Below, piece by piece: positions 1 through 6,307 of a stretch of 21,410 nt of DNA. Each line of letters starts with the position of its first letter. The first letter of the stretch is position 1. The stretch comes from Palsa-872 sp036495195 (lineage in GTDB: Bacteria; Chloroflexota; Dormibacteria; Dormibacterales; Dormibacteraceae). Below the pieces are notes generated by a model. It made no database searches, was not told where the DNA came from, and saw nothing but the letters and a program-made list of their open reading frames with translations. Location of the stretch: NCBI GenBank assembly GCA_036495195.1, contig DASXNH010000050.1:1-21410 (forward strand), read 5' to 3'. Both the position numbers and the translations under genes were made by a program.

Positions 1-664
1 TAAACACGATCGTTTTTCCCTCATCAGTCATGTGGCGCAAGAGCGCGAACAGTCCCGTAGCTTCTTGTGGGGTAAGGACCGCCGTCGGCTCGTCCAGGAT
101 GATGACCTCTGAGCCGCGGGTCAGTGTTCGCAGAATCGCGACGCGCTGCTGCTCTCCGACCGAAAGCTCCCAGATCCGCGCCTCCGGTCGGACTGCCAAC
201 CCGAAACGCTCCACCATCTGCTCGACGCGACGGTTGAGGTCCCGCCGATCGATCAGGTGGGGTGTCGCGTTCCAGCCTAGGTGGAGATTTTCCGCGACCG
301 TGAGGTTACTCACGAGCCGGTAGAGCTGGTGAACGATACCAATGCCATGTTCAGCCGCGTGACGCGGAGATCGGAGGTGAACAGGCCGCCCCTTCAGCCA
401 GATCTCACCGGCCTCTGGTCGCAGCACGCCGCTGAGGATGTTCATCAGCGTCGACTTGCCCGCTCCGTTCTCCCCGAGCAGGGCGTGCACCTCGCCGCTG
501 TGCAGCTCCACGTCGACTCCTGCCAGGGCAATGACATCGTCGAAGCGTTTGGAGATTCCGACCATGGCCACACTGGGGACGTCCGAGGATTCCGCCTTGA
601 CCGCGAGATCGGCGCCACCGGCGGACGGCGGAAGTCCTAACTGCCCTCGGTCTTCAGATTCCAT
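1..664 (-). CDS. ABC transporter ATP-binding protein of a BMP-type importer (partial, C-terminus off the window)
   Basis: This is a cytoplasmic ATPase that would power uptake together with the lipoprotein encoded just upstream. About 221 codons are visible. Seen in the translation: Walker A GENGAGKST (about residues 64-72, bases 449-475), a Q-loop region VHQLYRLVSNLTV (about 111-123), the ABC signature LSVGEQQRV (about 167-175) and Walker B VIILDEPTA (about 187-195). The order and wording are those of the sugar/nucleoside class of ABC ATPases, which usually contain two nucleotide-binding domains in about 500 residues; only the first domain is in view, so roughly half or more is missing. The longest frame starts at ATG 664, but the first 33 residues look like a non-conserved tail and the ATG at 565 (MVGISKRFDDV) is an equally likely start. 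Family call is firm; the transported compound is not known. Confidence 0.9.
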   Translation of the reverse strand, partial: MESEDRGQLGLPPSAGGADLAVKAESSDVPSVAMVGISKRFDDVIALAGVDVELHSGEVHALLGENGAGKSTLMNILSGVLRPEAGEIWLKGRPVHLRSPRHAAEHGIGIVHQLYRLVSNLTVAENLHLGWNATPHLIDRRDLNRRVEQMVERFGLAVRPEARIWELSVGEQQRVAILRTLTRGSEVIILDEPTAVLTPQEATGLFALLRHMTDEGKTIVF

Positions 665-704
665 ACCGCCACTTGAACAAGCTGATGGGCGATTGACAAT
701 GGCA

Positions 705-729
705 GCTGCCACGCGAGGCGCGTGGCAGC
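705..729 (-). promoter_or_regulatory. Perfect 11-bp hairpin between binding-protein and ATPase genes
   Basis: GCTGCCACGCG and its exact reverse complement CGCGTGGCAGC flank a 3-base AGG loop. On the minus-strand transcript the hairpin lies 25 bases after the binding-protein stop codon and about 40 bases before the ATPase start. No run of T follows on that strand, so a classical intrinsic terminator is unlikely. Strong intercistronic hairpins after binding-protein genes are known in ABC operons to protect the upstream message and keep the binding protein in excess; that role here is inferred. Confidence 0.6.
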
Positions 730-754
730 ACGCCAATAACCTCGAATGGGCCGG

Positions 755-1855
755 CTATCCGGTGATGACTCCTTTGACGATCCAATCCCACTGATAGGTC
801 AAGTAGTCGTGAGAGAGTTTGTCGTTTGATGCCACCTTCGTCGCGCCTTTCTGATCCAGAATCGGCCCGGTGAACGGGTTGCTGCCGTCGATGATCGCCT
901 GCCAGTCGGCCTTGATACGGGCCTGAACATCAGCGGGGACCTTGGCGCCGAAGGCTCCGAGGTTGGCCCCGTGTCCTGGCGCGATCAGGTGATGGGTACC
1001 GCCCGTCCAGGTGCCGTCAAGCACCGCCTTTACCATCTCCGTCGTGTAGGCGTTCCAGTCCAACACCACGCCCGTGGCGTAGTTGTTGGGAGCGAATGAG
1101 TTCTGGTCTTTCCACATGCCGGCCACCCACACATTCTTCTGGGTGGCAACCTGCTCCAATGACGTGTCGTCCATCTGACCCCAGAGAAAGTCCGCACCAG
1201 CCGCCACCAGGCTGTTCGCTGCCTCGACTTCTTGCGGTGGTGCGTACCAGCTGTTGGTCACGACCACACGGACCTTGCAGTCCGGCCGCACGTGCTGGCA
1301 GCCGAGAGCAAATGCGTTCAGGCCTGAGTTCACGATTGGGATGGTGAAAGGTGCCAGGTAGCCCACCGTCCCGGTCTTGGTCAGGAGACCCGCAGCCTCG
1401 CCAACCATGTAGGAGGGGAAGGCCAGGTCGGCGTAGAAACCGTGGATGTTCGCCGACGGAAAGGGTTCGGTCCCCGAGACCTCTTCGCATTTCACCGTGG
1501 GATGAGCCTGGCAAGCCTTGTAGAAGAAGTCCCTGGCACCAATGTCATCGACCAGGACGTTGTAGCCCTGGGCGATCAGGTGGTTGGCCGTGTCGGTGAG
1601 CTGCGTGCTGTAAGGCACGCTTGGCACAAACGTAGCCTCCACTTTGTCTGAGCCGATCGTCTGCAGCATTGCCTGCATGCCTTCGAACGCGACCTGCGAC
1701 CAGCCGCCGTCGTTTGCCGGGCTGGTCGACATGAAAGCTACTTTTAGCCGGCTGCTCTGCCCCGAGTTCGAGCCTGTGCCTCCGCAGCCCGCCAGCACGA
1801 TCATCGCCAGGCCGACGGCGAGGCCACGCCAGCCGCGCTGGTACCTCATACCCAT
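755..1855 (-). CDS. BMP-family (PnrA-like) substrate-binding lipoprotein of an ABC importer
   Basis: The 366-residue product begins with a lipoprotein signal: basic residues, a hydrophobic stretch (about residues 11-21) and a lipobox LAGC with the modified cysteine at residue 24, so it should be anchored outside the membrane. The mature part opens with KVAFMSTSPANDGGWSQ, typical of the BMP/PnrA fold, and the length fits that family, whose characterised members bind nucleosides; other BMP proteins sit with purine or heterocycle catabolic genes. The ATG at 1855 is chosen because GGGAGG (minus strand, bases 1871-1866) lies 10 bases upstream. The gene precedes the ATPase and is divergent from the first molybdenum hydroxylase operon, so the imported compound may feed those enzymes. 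No permease gene is in view; it may lie beyond the left edge. Ligand identity is inferred only. Confidence 0.88.
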   Translation of the reverse strand: MGMRYQRGWRGLAVGLAMIVLAGCGGTGSNSGQSSRLKVAFMSTSPANDGGWSQVAFEGMQAMLQTIGSDKVEATFVPSVPYSTQLTDTANHLIAQGYNVLVDDIGARDFFYKACQAHPTVKCEEVSGTEPFPSANIHGFYADLAFPSYMVGEAAGLLTKTGTVGYLAPFTIPIVNSGLNAFALGCQHVRPDCKVRVVVTNSWYAPPQEVEAANSLVAAGADFLWGQMDDTSLEQVATQKNVWVAGMWKDQNSFAPNNYATGVVLDWNAYTTEMVKAVLDGTWTGGTHHLIAPGHGANLGAFGAKVPADVQARIKADWQAIIDGSNPFTGPILDQKGATKVASNDKLSHDYLTYQWDWIVKGVITG

Positions 1856-1915
1856 TTACCCATTACCTCCCAAACCGTTCATTCCCTAACCCGTTGGGCG
1901 GGAGCCCGCAAAAGT

Positions 1916-1933
1916 GTATCTGATATCATATTC
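1916..1933 (+). promoter_or_regulatory. Palindromic operator-like site 1 (TGATATCA core)
   Basis: GTATCTGATATCATATTC is centred on the perfect 8-bp palindrome TGATATCA (1921-1928), with partly symmetric arms. It lies between the divergent importer and molybdenum hydroxylase genes. Matching sites occur at 16218-16235 and 17867-17884, both also upstream of genes. Reading plus, TGaTATCAT looks like an extended -10 element (TATCAT 1924-1929); reading minus, the same bases give TATGAT (1930-1925). No convincing -35 was found at standard spacing on either strand. A regulator bound here could control both directions. Confidence 0.6.
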
Positions 1934-1935
1934 AT

Positions 1936-1983
1936 ATGTGGCGGTGGCTTTGCCCCACCTGAAAACCTGCGCTTGCGCGCAGG
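1936..1983 (+). promoter_or_regulatory. Untranslated leader of the hydroxylase operon with mini-ORF and hairpin
   Basis: Just after operator site 1 an ATG at 1936 opens an 8-codon frame (MWRWLCPT, stop TGA 1960-1962) with two tryptophan codons. It is followed at once by a perfect 7-bp hairpin, CCTGCGC (1966-1972) paired with GCGCAGG (1977-1983) around loop TTGC. The arrangement of short peptide then hairpin resembles a leader or attenuator, but no T-run follows and no alternative pairing was found. It may be chance in GC-rich DNA. Confidence 0.25.
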
Positions 1984-2008
1984 CCGTCTCGAGGTCGGTG
2001 CAGTCGTT

Positions 2009-2014
2009 GGGAGG
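2009..2014 (+). promoter_or_regulatory. Ribosome binding site deciding the start of the first FAD subunit
   Basis: GGGAGG lies 9 bases before GTG 2024. It favours that codon over the in-frame TTG at 1973, which would add 17 residues unlike any family N-terminus and whose codon is in the loop of the hairpin at 1966-1983. Confidence 0.7.
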
Positions 2015-2023
2015 TCAATCCGC

Positions 2024-2905
2024 GTGAAGCCCGCGGCGTTCGAGTATCTATCGCCGGATTCGCTGGATTCCGCGGTGGAGATGGTCGCGCGATATGGGGA
2101 GGCCCAGAAGGTTCTGGCCGGTGGACAGAGCCTGGTGCCACTGATGAACATGCGTCTGACTCGAGTCGAGCAGCTGATCGACCTGAACCGACTCCAGTCG
2201 CTCCGTTACGTTCGCGAGGAGGAGGGACAGATACGCGTCGGAGCCATGACAACGCAGAGAACCATCGAGCGCTCCGACCTTGTGCGCCGCGGGCTACCGC
2301 TGATGGCTGACGCGATCGGCTACATAGGCCACTTTCAGATCCGCAACCGGGGTACCATCGGCGGTTCCCTTGCCCACGCTGATCCAAGCGCCGAGCTCCC
2401 GACCATGCTGCTCGTGCATGAGGGTGAGGTCGAAGCGCAAAGCACGCGTGGCAAGCGGACGATCAAGGCCGAAGACTTTTTTGTGTCGTACTTCACGACC
2501 GCCCTCGAACCGGACGAGATATTGACGGAGGTCAGATTCCGCCGGCCGGCTCTGGAGACAGGATGGTCTTTCCAGGAAGTCGCTCGCCGCCACGGAGACT
2601 TTGCCTTGGCAGCGGTGGCAGTGCTGATGATCCTTGAGGGCGAGCGGATCGTCAGCGCCAGGATCGCTGTGGCCGCCGCCGCTGATCGACCGCTCCGGGC
2701 AAGCAAGGCCGAGGCGGCCCTCGTCGGCCAGGCCGTTGGAGAGAAAGCATTCGCGCACGCCGCCGAAATCGTCTCCAGCGAGGTGCGGCCGACCGGTGAC
2801 GTGCACGCCTCAGCCGATTACCGCAGGCACGTCGCGGGCGTGCTGACCAGGCGTGGCTTGGCGGAAGCGCACCGGCGTGTGAGCGCCGCCCAACCAACGC
2901 TGTGA
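2024..2905 (+). CDS. Molybdenum hydroxylase FAD-binding (medium) subunit, CoxM/CutM family
   Basis: The 293-residue product is the FAD subunit of a xanthine dehydrogenase/CO dehydrogenase family enzyme and passes electrons from the 2Fe-2S subunit to an acceptor. The N-terminus MKPAAFEYLSPDSL is the usual family opening. The FAD-binding motifs are clear: LAGGQSLVPLMNMRL (about residues 31-45) and GTIGGSLAHADPSAELP (about 110-126). Length is normal. It contains no cysteine, so it lacks the extra 4Fe-4S loop of 4-hydroxybenzoyl-CoA reductase. It heads a plus-strand operon in which two pairs of 2Fe-2S and Mo subunits follow but no second FAD subunit, so it may serve both pairs. The GTG start is set by a Shine-Dalgarno at 2009-2014. 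Substrate unknown. Confidence 0.92.
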   Translation: MKPAAFEYLSPDSLDSAVEMVARYGEAQKVLAGGQSLVPLMNMRLTRVEQLIDLNRLQSLRYVREEEGQIRVGAMTTQRTIERSDLVRRGLPLMADAIGYIGHFQIRNRGTIGGSLAHADPSAELPTMLLVHEGEVEAQSTRGKRTIKAEDFFVSYFTTALEPDEILTEVRFRRPALETGWSFQEVARRHGDFALAAVAVLMILEGERIVSARIAVAAAADRPLRASKAEAALVGQAVGEKAFAHAAEIVSSEVRPTGDVHASADYRRHVAGVLTRRGLAEAHRRVSAAQPTL

Positions 2906-2929
2906 TGGTAGCGCTTGATGCCGACCATC
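2904..2929 (+). other. Weak intercistronic inverted repeat
   Basis: GATGGT (2904-2909) can pair with ACCATC (2924-2929) across a 14-base loop in the 44-base gap between the FAD and first 2Fe-2S genes. Only 6 bp with no T-run; at most a minor RNA structure, possibly chance. Confidence 0.2.
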
Positions 2930-2949
2930 TCGGAAATGGGTGACGCCAC

Positions 2950-3426
2950 ATGGCCCAACACGAAATAAGGCTGACCGTCAACGGGACGTCCGTGGTTGGA
3001 ACAGCGGAGGCCAGGATGACGCTGGCCGATTTCATTCGCGAAGAAATTGGGCTCACCGGTACGAAGCTCGGCTGTGAGCACGGAGTCTGCGGAGCCTGCA
3101 CCGTCCTGGTCGATGGCGAGGCGGTTCGTTCGTGCCTCATGTTCGGCGTGCAAGCCGAGGGAACCGACGTGATGACGGTTGAGGGGTTGGCGCCAGACGG
3201 AAACCTCCATTCGATCCAGAGCGCTTTCTGGGAAGCCCATGCCCTGCAGTGCGGCTTCTGCACGCCCGGATTTCTCATTTCGACATTCGCTTTCCTAAGA
3301 GACCAGCCGAACGCCACTGAAGAGGAGATGAGGATCGGCCTTTCCGGAAACATCTGCCGGTGCACCGGTTACCAGGGCCTCATCGACGCAGTGAAGTCTC
3401 TGTCCGCCAAGGGCAGCAACGGATAA
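2950..3426 (+). CDS. Molybdenum hydroxylase 2Fe-2S (small) subunit, first copy, CoxS/CutS family
   Basis: This 158-residue protein carries the two 2Fe-2S clusters that relay electrons from the molybdenum site to FAD. The N-terminal plant-ferredoxin-type cluster ligands are visible in CEHGVCGAC (C42, C47, C50) plus C62; the C-terminal cluster ligands are CGFC (C101, C104) and CRC (C136, C138) in GNICRCTGY. All eight cysteines are present and the length is standard. The ATG at 2950 gives the usual short lead-in (HEIRLTVNG). The gene follows the FAD gene by 44 bases and precedes the Mo subunit by 4 bases. The upstream Shine-Dalgarno is weak. Confidence 0.94.
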   Translation: MAQHEIRLTVNGTSVVGTAEARMTLADFIREEIGLTGTKLGCEHGVCGACTVLVDGEAVRSCLMFGVQAEGTDVMTVEGLAPDGNLHSIQSAFWEAHALQCGFCTPGFLISTFAFLRDQPNATEEEMRIGLSGNICRCTGYQGLIDAVKSLSAKGSNG

Positions 3427-3430
3427 CCGC

Positions 3431-5803
3431 ATGGAAGGGGTAGAGCCGAAACGGGGCAAGTTCATCGGCCAGCGAGTCAAGCGCGTCGAGGACCCGCGAT
3501 TCCTCACCGGTGAGGCCCGGTACATCGCTGACCTCCCGATCGCACACTGTCTCAGCGTTGCATTCCTGCGATCGCCGCACGGCCATGCCGAGATCCGCTC
3601 GATCGACACCTCGAGGGCCGCCGCGATGCCGGGCGTTGTCAGGATCCTTACCGCATCAGATCTGGAGTCGTTGCCGCCCCTCGAGGACAAGGTCGCCCTA
3701 GCCGAACTGAAGAAGACGCCGCAGCTCGTGATAGCCAAGGGTCGCGTGCGGTTCGTCGGCGAGATCGTGGCAGCGGTGCTGGCGCATAACCGATACGTGG
3801 CCGAGGATGCCGCAGATCGAATCGATGTGGAATATGACCCGCTGCCGGCGGTGACGACGGTTGAGCAGGCGCTCGACGGCAAGTCACCCCTCCTACACGA
3901 TCCCCTGGGCGACAACATCGTCTATCAAAAGAAGTTCAGTCACGGCGACGTCGCGAAGGCGTTCGCCGCGGCCGACCACGTTTTCAAGGCCACGTACCGC
4001 CACAACCGGTTTATGGCTGCCTCGATGGAGACACGCGGCTACATGGCCCACTACGAGCGCGCCTCCGGGCGACTGACCGCCTGGGGCAGCACTCAGGCGC
4101 CGCACATGGAACGGCTGCTGCTGTCTTCGTACCTGGGCATTCCCGAGCACAAGATTCACTACATCGTGCCCGAGGTCGGCGGTGGCTTCGGGCTGAAGTT
4201 TCCCGTGTATCCCGAAGAGATCATCACGGCAGTCCTCTCCAGGATGGTTGGTCAGCCGGTCCGCTGGATCGAAGACCGCCGCGAGCACCTGACGTCCTCC
4301 ACCCACGCCAAGGAGCAGATCATCGACCTCGAGGTCGCGGTCAAGTCGGATGGAGCACTGCTCGGCATGAAGGCACGTTGCATCGGTGATGCCGGCGCCT
4401 ACTCATTCAATAGCACCAGCGCCTTGATCGAGCCCATGGTGGCCGGGACGATGATGCCCGGAATTTACAAGCTGGACAACTATGACTACGAGGTCATGGC
4501 GGTCGTCACCAACAAGACACCGGTCGGGCCTTATCGCGGGATAGGGTGGACTGCCGGCAACTCGGCTCGAGAGATGCTTTTCGACGAGATTGCGCGAGCG
4601 CTGCACATCGACCGCGCCGATTTTCGGCGTCAGAACATGATCGAACCGGACGACTTCCCGTACACGACCTGCACCGGCTCTCACTACGACCAGGGCAGCT
4701 ACCAGGAATCCCTGAACCTGGCCCTGAAAGAGATCGGGTACGCCGACTTTCTCAGTCGCCAGGCGGAGCTGCGCGGGCAGGGTCGCTACCTGGGGATCGG
4801 CTTCTGCGCCTGGGTCGAGCAGAGTGCCTGGGGAACGGATGCCGCCGCCCAGTCCGGTCTCCCGGCCCCCTCGCACGACAATGTGAGCGTCCGCATCGAT
4901 CCCTCCGGAAAGGTGGTCGTCTCCGCCGGCATCTCATCTCACGGCCAGGGCCTCGAAACCACTCTCGCCCAGCTGGCAGCCGAGGTACTCGGCGTGAAAC
5001 TCGAGGACGTGAGGATTGTGCATGGCGACACCGACTCCGTGCCGTTCGGCATGGGAACGTATGCCAGCCGCAGTGCGGTGATTGGCGGCGGCGCGCTTCA
5101 GAAGGCGGCGACCCAGGTCCGCGAAAAGCTGCTCAAGGTTGCCGGCCAGCTGCTGGAGGCTGATCCGCAGGATCTCGTGCTTGAAGGAGGCCGGGTCTCC
5201 GTGGCCGGAGTGCCCGCCAAGACGCTGTCGATGGCTGACATCGCCGGCGCAGCCTACTTCCTGCCCAGCGTGCGCACCGAGGGAAGCGAATGGCTGGCGG
5301 CCACATGCTTCTATGACCCCAAGGCGACCTACTCGAACGGCTGCTGCGCGGTCATCGCAGAGGTTGACGTCGAGACCGGAGTTGTGAAGCTTCAGCCCAT
5401 CGTGACCGTCGAGGATTGCGGCACGATGCTCAACCCGATGATTGTCGAGGGGCAGACTCACGGGGCGATCGCTCAGGCGATCGGTGCGGCGCTGCTCGAA
5501 GACCTGCATTACGACGAGACAGGCCAGCTCACCACCACCACGTACATGGACTACCTCCTACCCACCACCACGGAAGTTCCGAACATGAGGGTTCTGCACC
5601 TGGAAACGCCCTCCCCCTGGACCGTCATGGGGATCAAGGGCATGGGCGAAGGGGGCTTGATCGGCGCGCCGGCTGCAGTGATCAACGCAGTCGTCGATGC
5701 CCTCGCACCTTTCGGCGTCGAGGCACGAGAGCTGCCGCTCAGTCCCGATCGCATCTTTCGCCTGTTGAGAGATGCGCAAAGCCGGCCCGCGGCCCCGGCC
5801 TGA
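3431..5803 (+). CDS. Molybdenum hydroxylase Mo-cofactor-binding (large) subunit, first copy
   Basis: This 790-residue catalytic subunit binds the molybdenum cytosine-dinucleotide-type cofactor and hydroxylates a carbon centre using water. Seen: the family opening GQRVKRVEDPRFLTG (about 13-27), GGGFG (250-254), the active-site loop GPYRGIG (about 366-372) and, near the C-terminus, KGMGEGG in which E740 matches the catalytic glutamate of xanthine dehydrogenase. The AYxCSFR loop that marks form I CO dehydrogenase is absent, so the coxL name should not be used. It starts 4 bases after the 2Fe-2S stop and is followed 11 bases later by a second 2Fe-2S gene. It is clearly similar along its length to the next Mo subunit, consistent with an S-L duplication. 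Substrate unknown; an N-heterocycle or aldehyde is typical of the family. Confidence 0.93.
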   Translation: MEGVEPKRGKFIGQRVKRVEDPRFLTGEARYIADLPIAHCLSVAFLRSPHGHAEIRSIDTSRAAAMPGVVRILTASDLESLPPLEDKVALAELKKTPQLVIAKGRVRFVGEIVAAVLAHNRYVAEDAADRIDVEYDPLPAVTTVEQALDGKSPLLHDPLGDNIVYQKKFSHGDVAKAFAAADHVFKATYRHNRFMAASMETRGYMAHYERASGRLTAWGSTQAPHMERLLLSSYLGIPEHKIHYIVPEVGGGFGLKFPVYPEEIITAVLSRMVGQPVRWIEDRREHLTSSTHAKEQIIDLEVAVKSDGALLGMKARCIGDAGAYSFNSTSALIEPMVAGTMMPGIYKLDNYDYEVMAVVTNKTPVGPYRGIGWTAGNSAREMLFDEIARALHIDRADFRRQNMIEPDDFPYTTCTGSHYDQGSYQESLNLALKEIGYADFLSRQAELRGQGRYLGIGFCAWVEQSAWGTDAAAQSGLPAPSHDNVSVRIDPSGKVVVSAGISSHGQGLETTLAQLAAEVLGVKLEDVRIVHGDTDSVPFGMGTYASRSAVIGGGALQKAATQVREKLLKVAGQLLEADPQDLVLEGGRVSVAGVPAKTLSMADIAGAAYFLPSVRTEGSEWLAATCFYDPKATYSNGCCAVIAEVDVETGVVKLQPIVTVEDCGTMLNPMIVEGQTHGAIAQAIGAALLEDLHYDETGQLTTTTYMDYLLPTTTEVPNMRVLHLETPSPWTVMGIKGMGEGGLIGAPAAVINAVVDALAPFGVEARELPLSPDRIFRLLRDAQSRPAAPA

Positions 5804-5814
5804 CAGGTTTCCGG

Positions 5815-6303
5815 ATGGCGACAGGTGGCGATCCGCGAATCCTTCGGCTCGTCGTAAACGGTGATTCGCGGATCGGCGTGGCGGAACCCCGCATGCTGCT
5901 GGTGGACTTCATTCGCCACGAGCTGGGCCTGACGGGCACGCACGCAGGGTGCGAGCATGGCGTCTGCGGCGCCTGCAACGTCCGAATGAATGGCTCGGTG
6001 GTCCGGTCCTGCCTGGTCTTCGCTGTGCAGGCCGACGGTGCTGAGATCGAGACGGTCGAGTCGCTCGCCGGCCGGGACGGCAGCATGCATCCGCTCCAGG
6101 TCGCCTTTCAGGAGCACCACGGGCTGCAGTGCGGCTTCTGCACGCCGGGCTTCCTGGTCGCCGGACTCGAGGTCTTGCGCGACAACCCTGATCCGACGGA
6201 GGCCGAGATACGGCAGGCTCTTTCGGGCAATCTCTGTCGCTGCACCGGCTATGTCGGGATCGTCAAGGCAATTCGCCAGGCTGCCATCACCATGCGGTCT
6301 TAA
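5815..6303 (+). CDS. Molybdenum hydroxylase 2Fe-2S (small) subunit, second copy
   Basis: The 162-residue product repeats the architecture of the first small subunit: C46, C51, C54 and C66 for the N-terminal cluster (CEHGVCGAC) and C106, C109, C141 and C143 for the C-terminal cluster (CGFCTPGF, NLCRCTGY). The frame stays open far upstream inside the preceding Mo gene, but ATG 5815 is preferred because it yields the normal family N-terminus (RILRLVVNGDSRI) and lies just after the previous stop. It is 4 bases before the second Mo subunit. With no FAD gene of its own, it probably uses the FAD subunit at 2024-2905. Confidence 0.92.
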   Translation: MATGGDPRILRLVVNGDSRIGVAEPRMLLVDFIRHELGLTGTHAGCEHGVCGACNVRMNGSVVRSCLVFAVQADGAEIETVESLAGRDGSMHPLQVAFQEHHGLQCGFCTPGFLVAGLEVLRDNPDPTEAEIRQALSGNLCRCTGYVGIVKAIRQAAITMRS

Positions 6304-6307
6304 CCAG

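Noticed and set aside
1973..2023. TTG 1973 as the start of the first FAD subunit
   Set aside because: The extra 17 residues do not fit the family, the codon lies in a hairpin loop, and GTG 2024 has a good Shine-Dalgarno and the conserved MKPAAFEY opening.
5990..6307. Long upstream extension of the second Mo subunit
   Set aside because: It overlaps the 2Fe-2S subunit in another frame and reads as arginine/serine-rich shadow sequence; ATG 6308 gives the family N-terminus.
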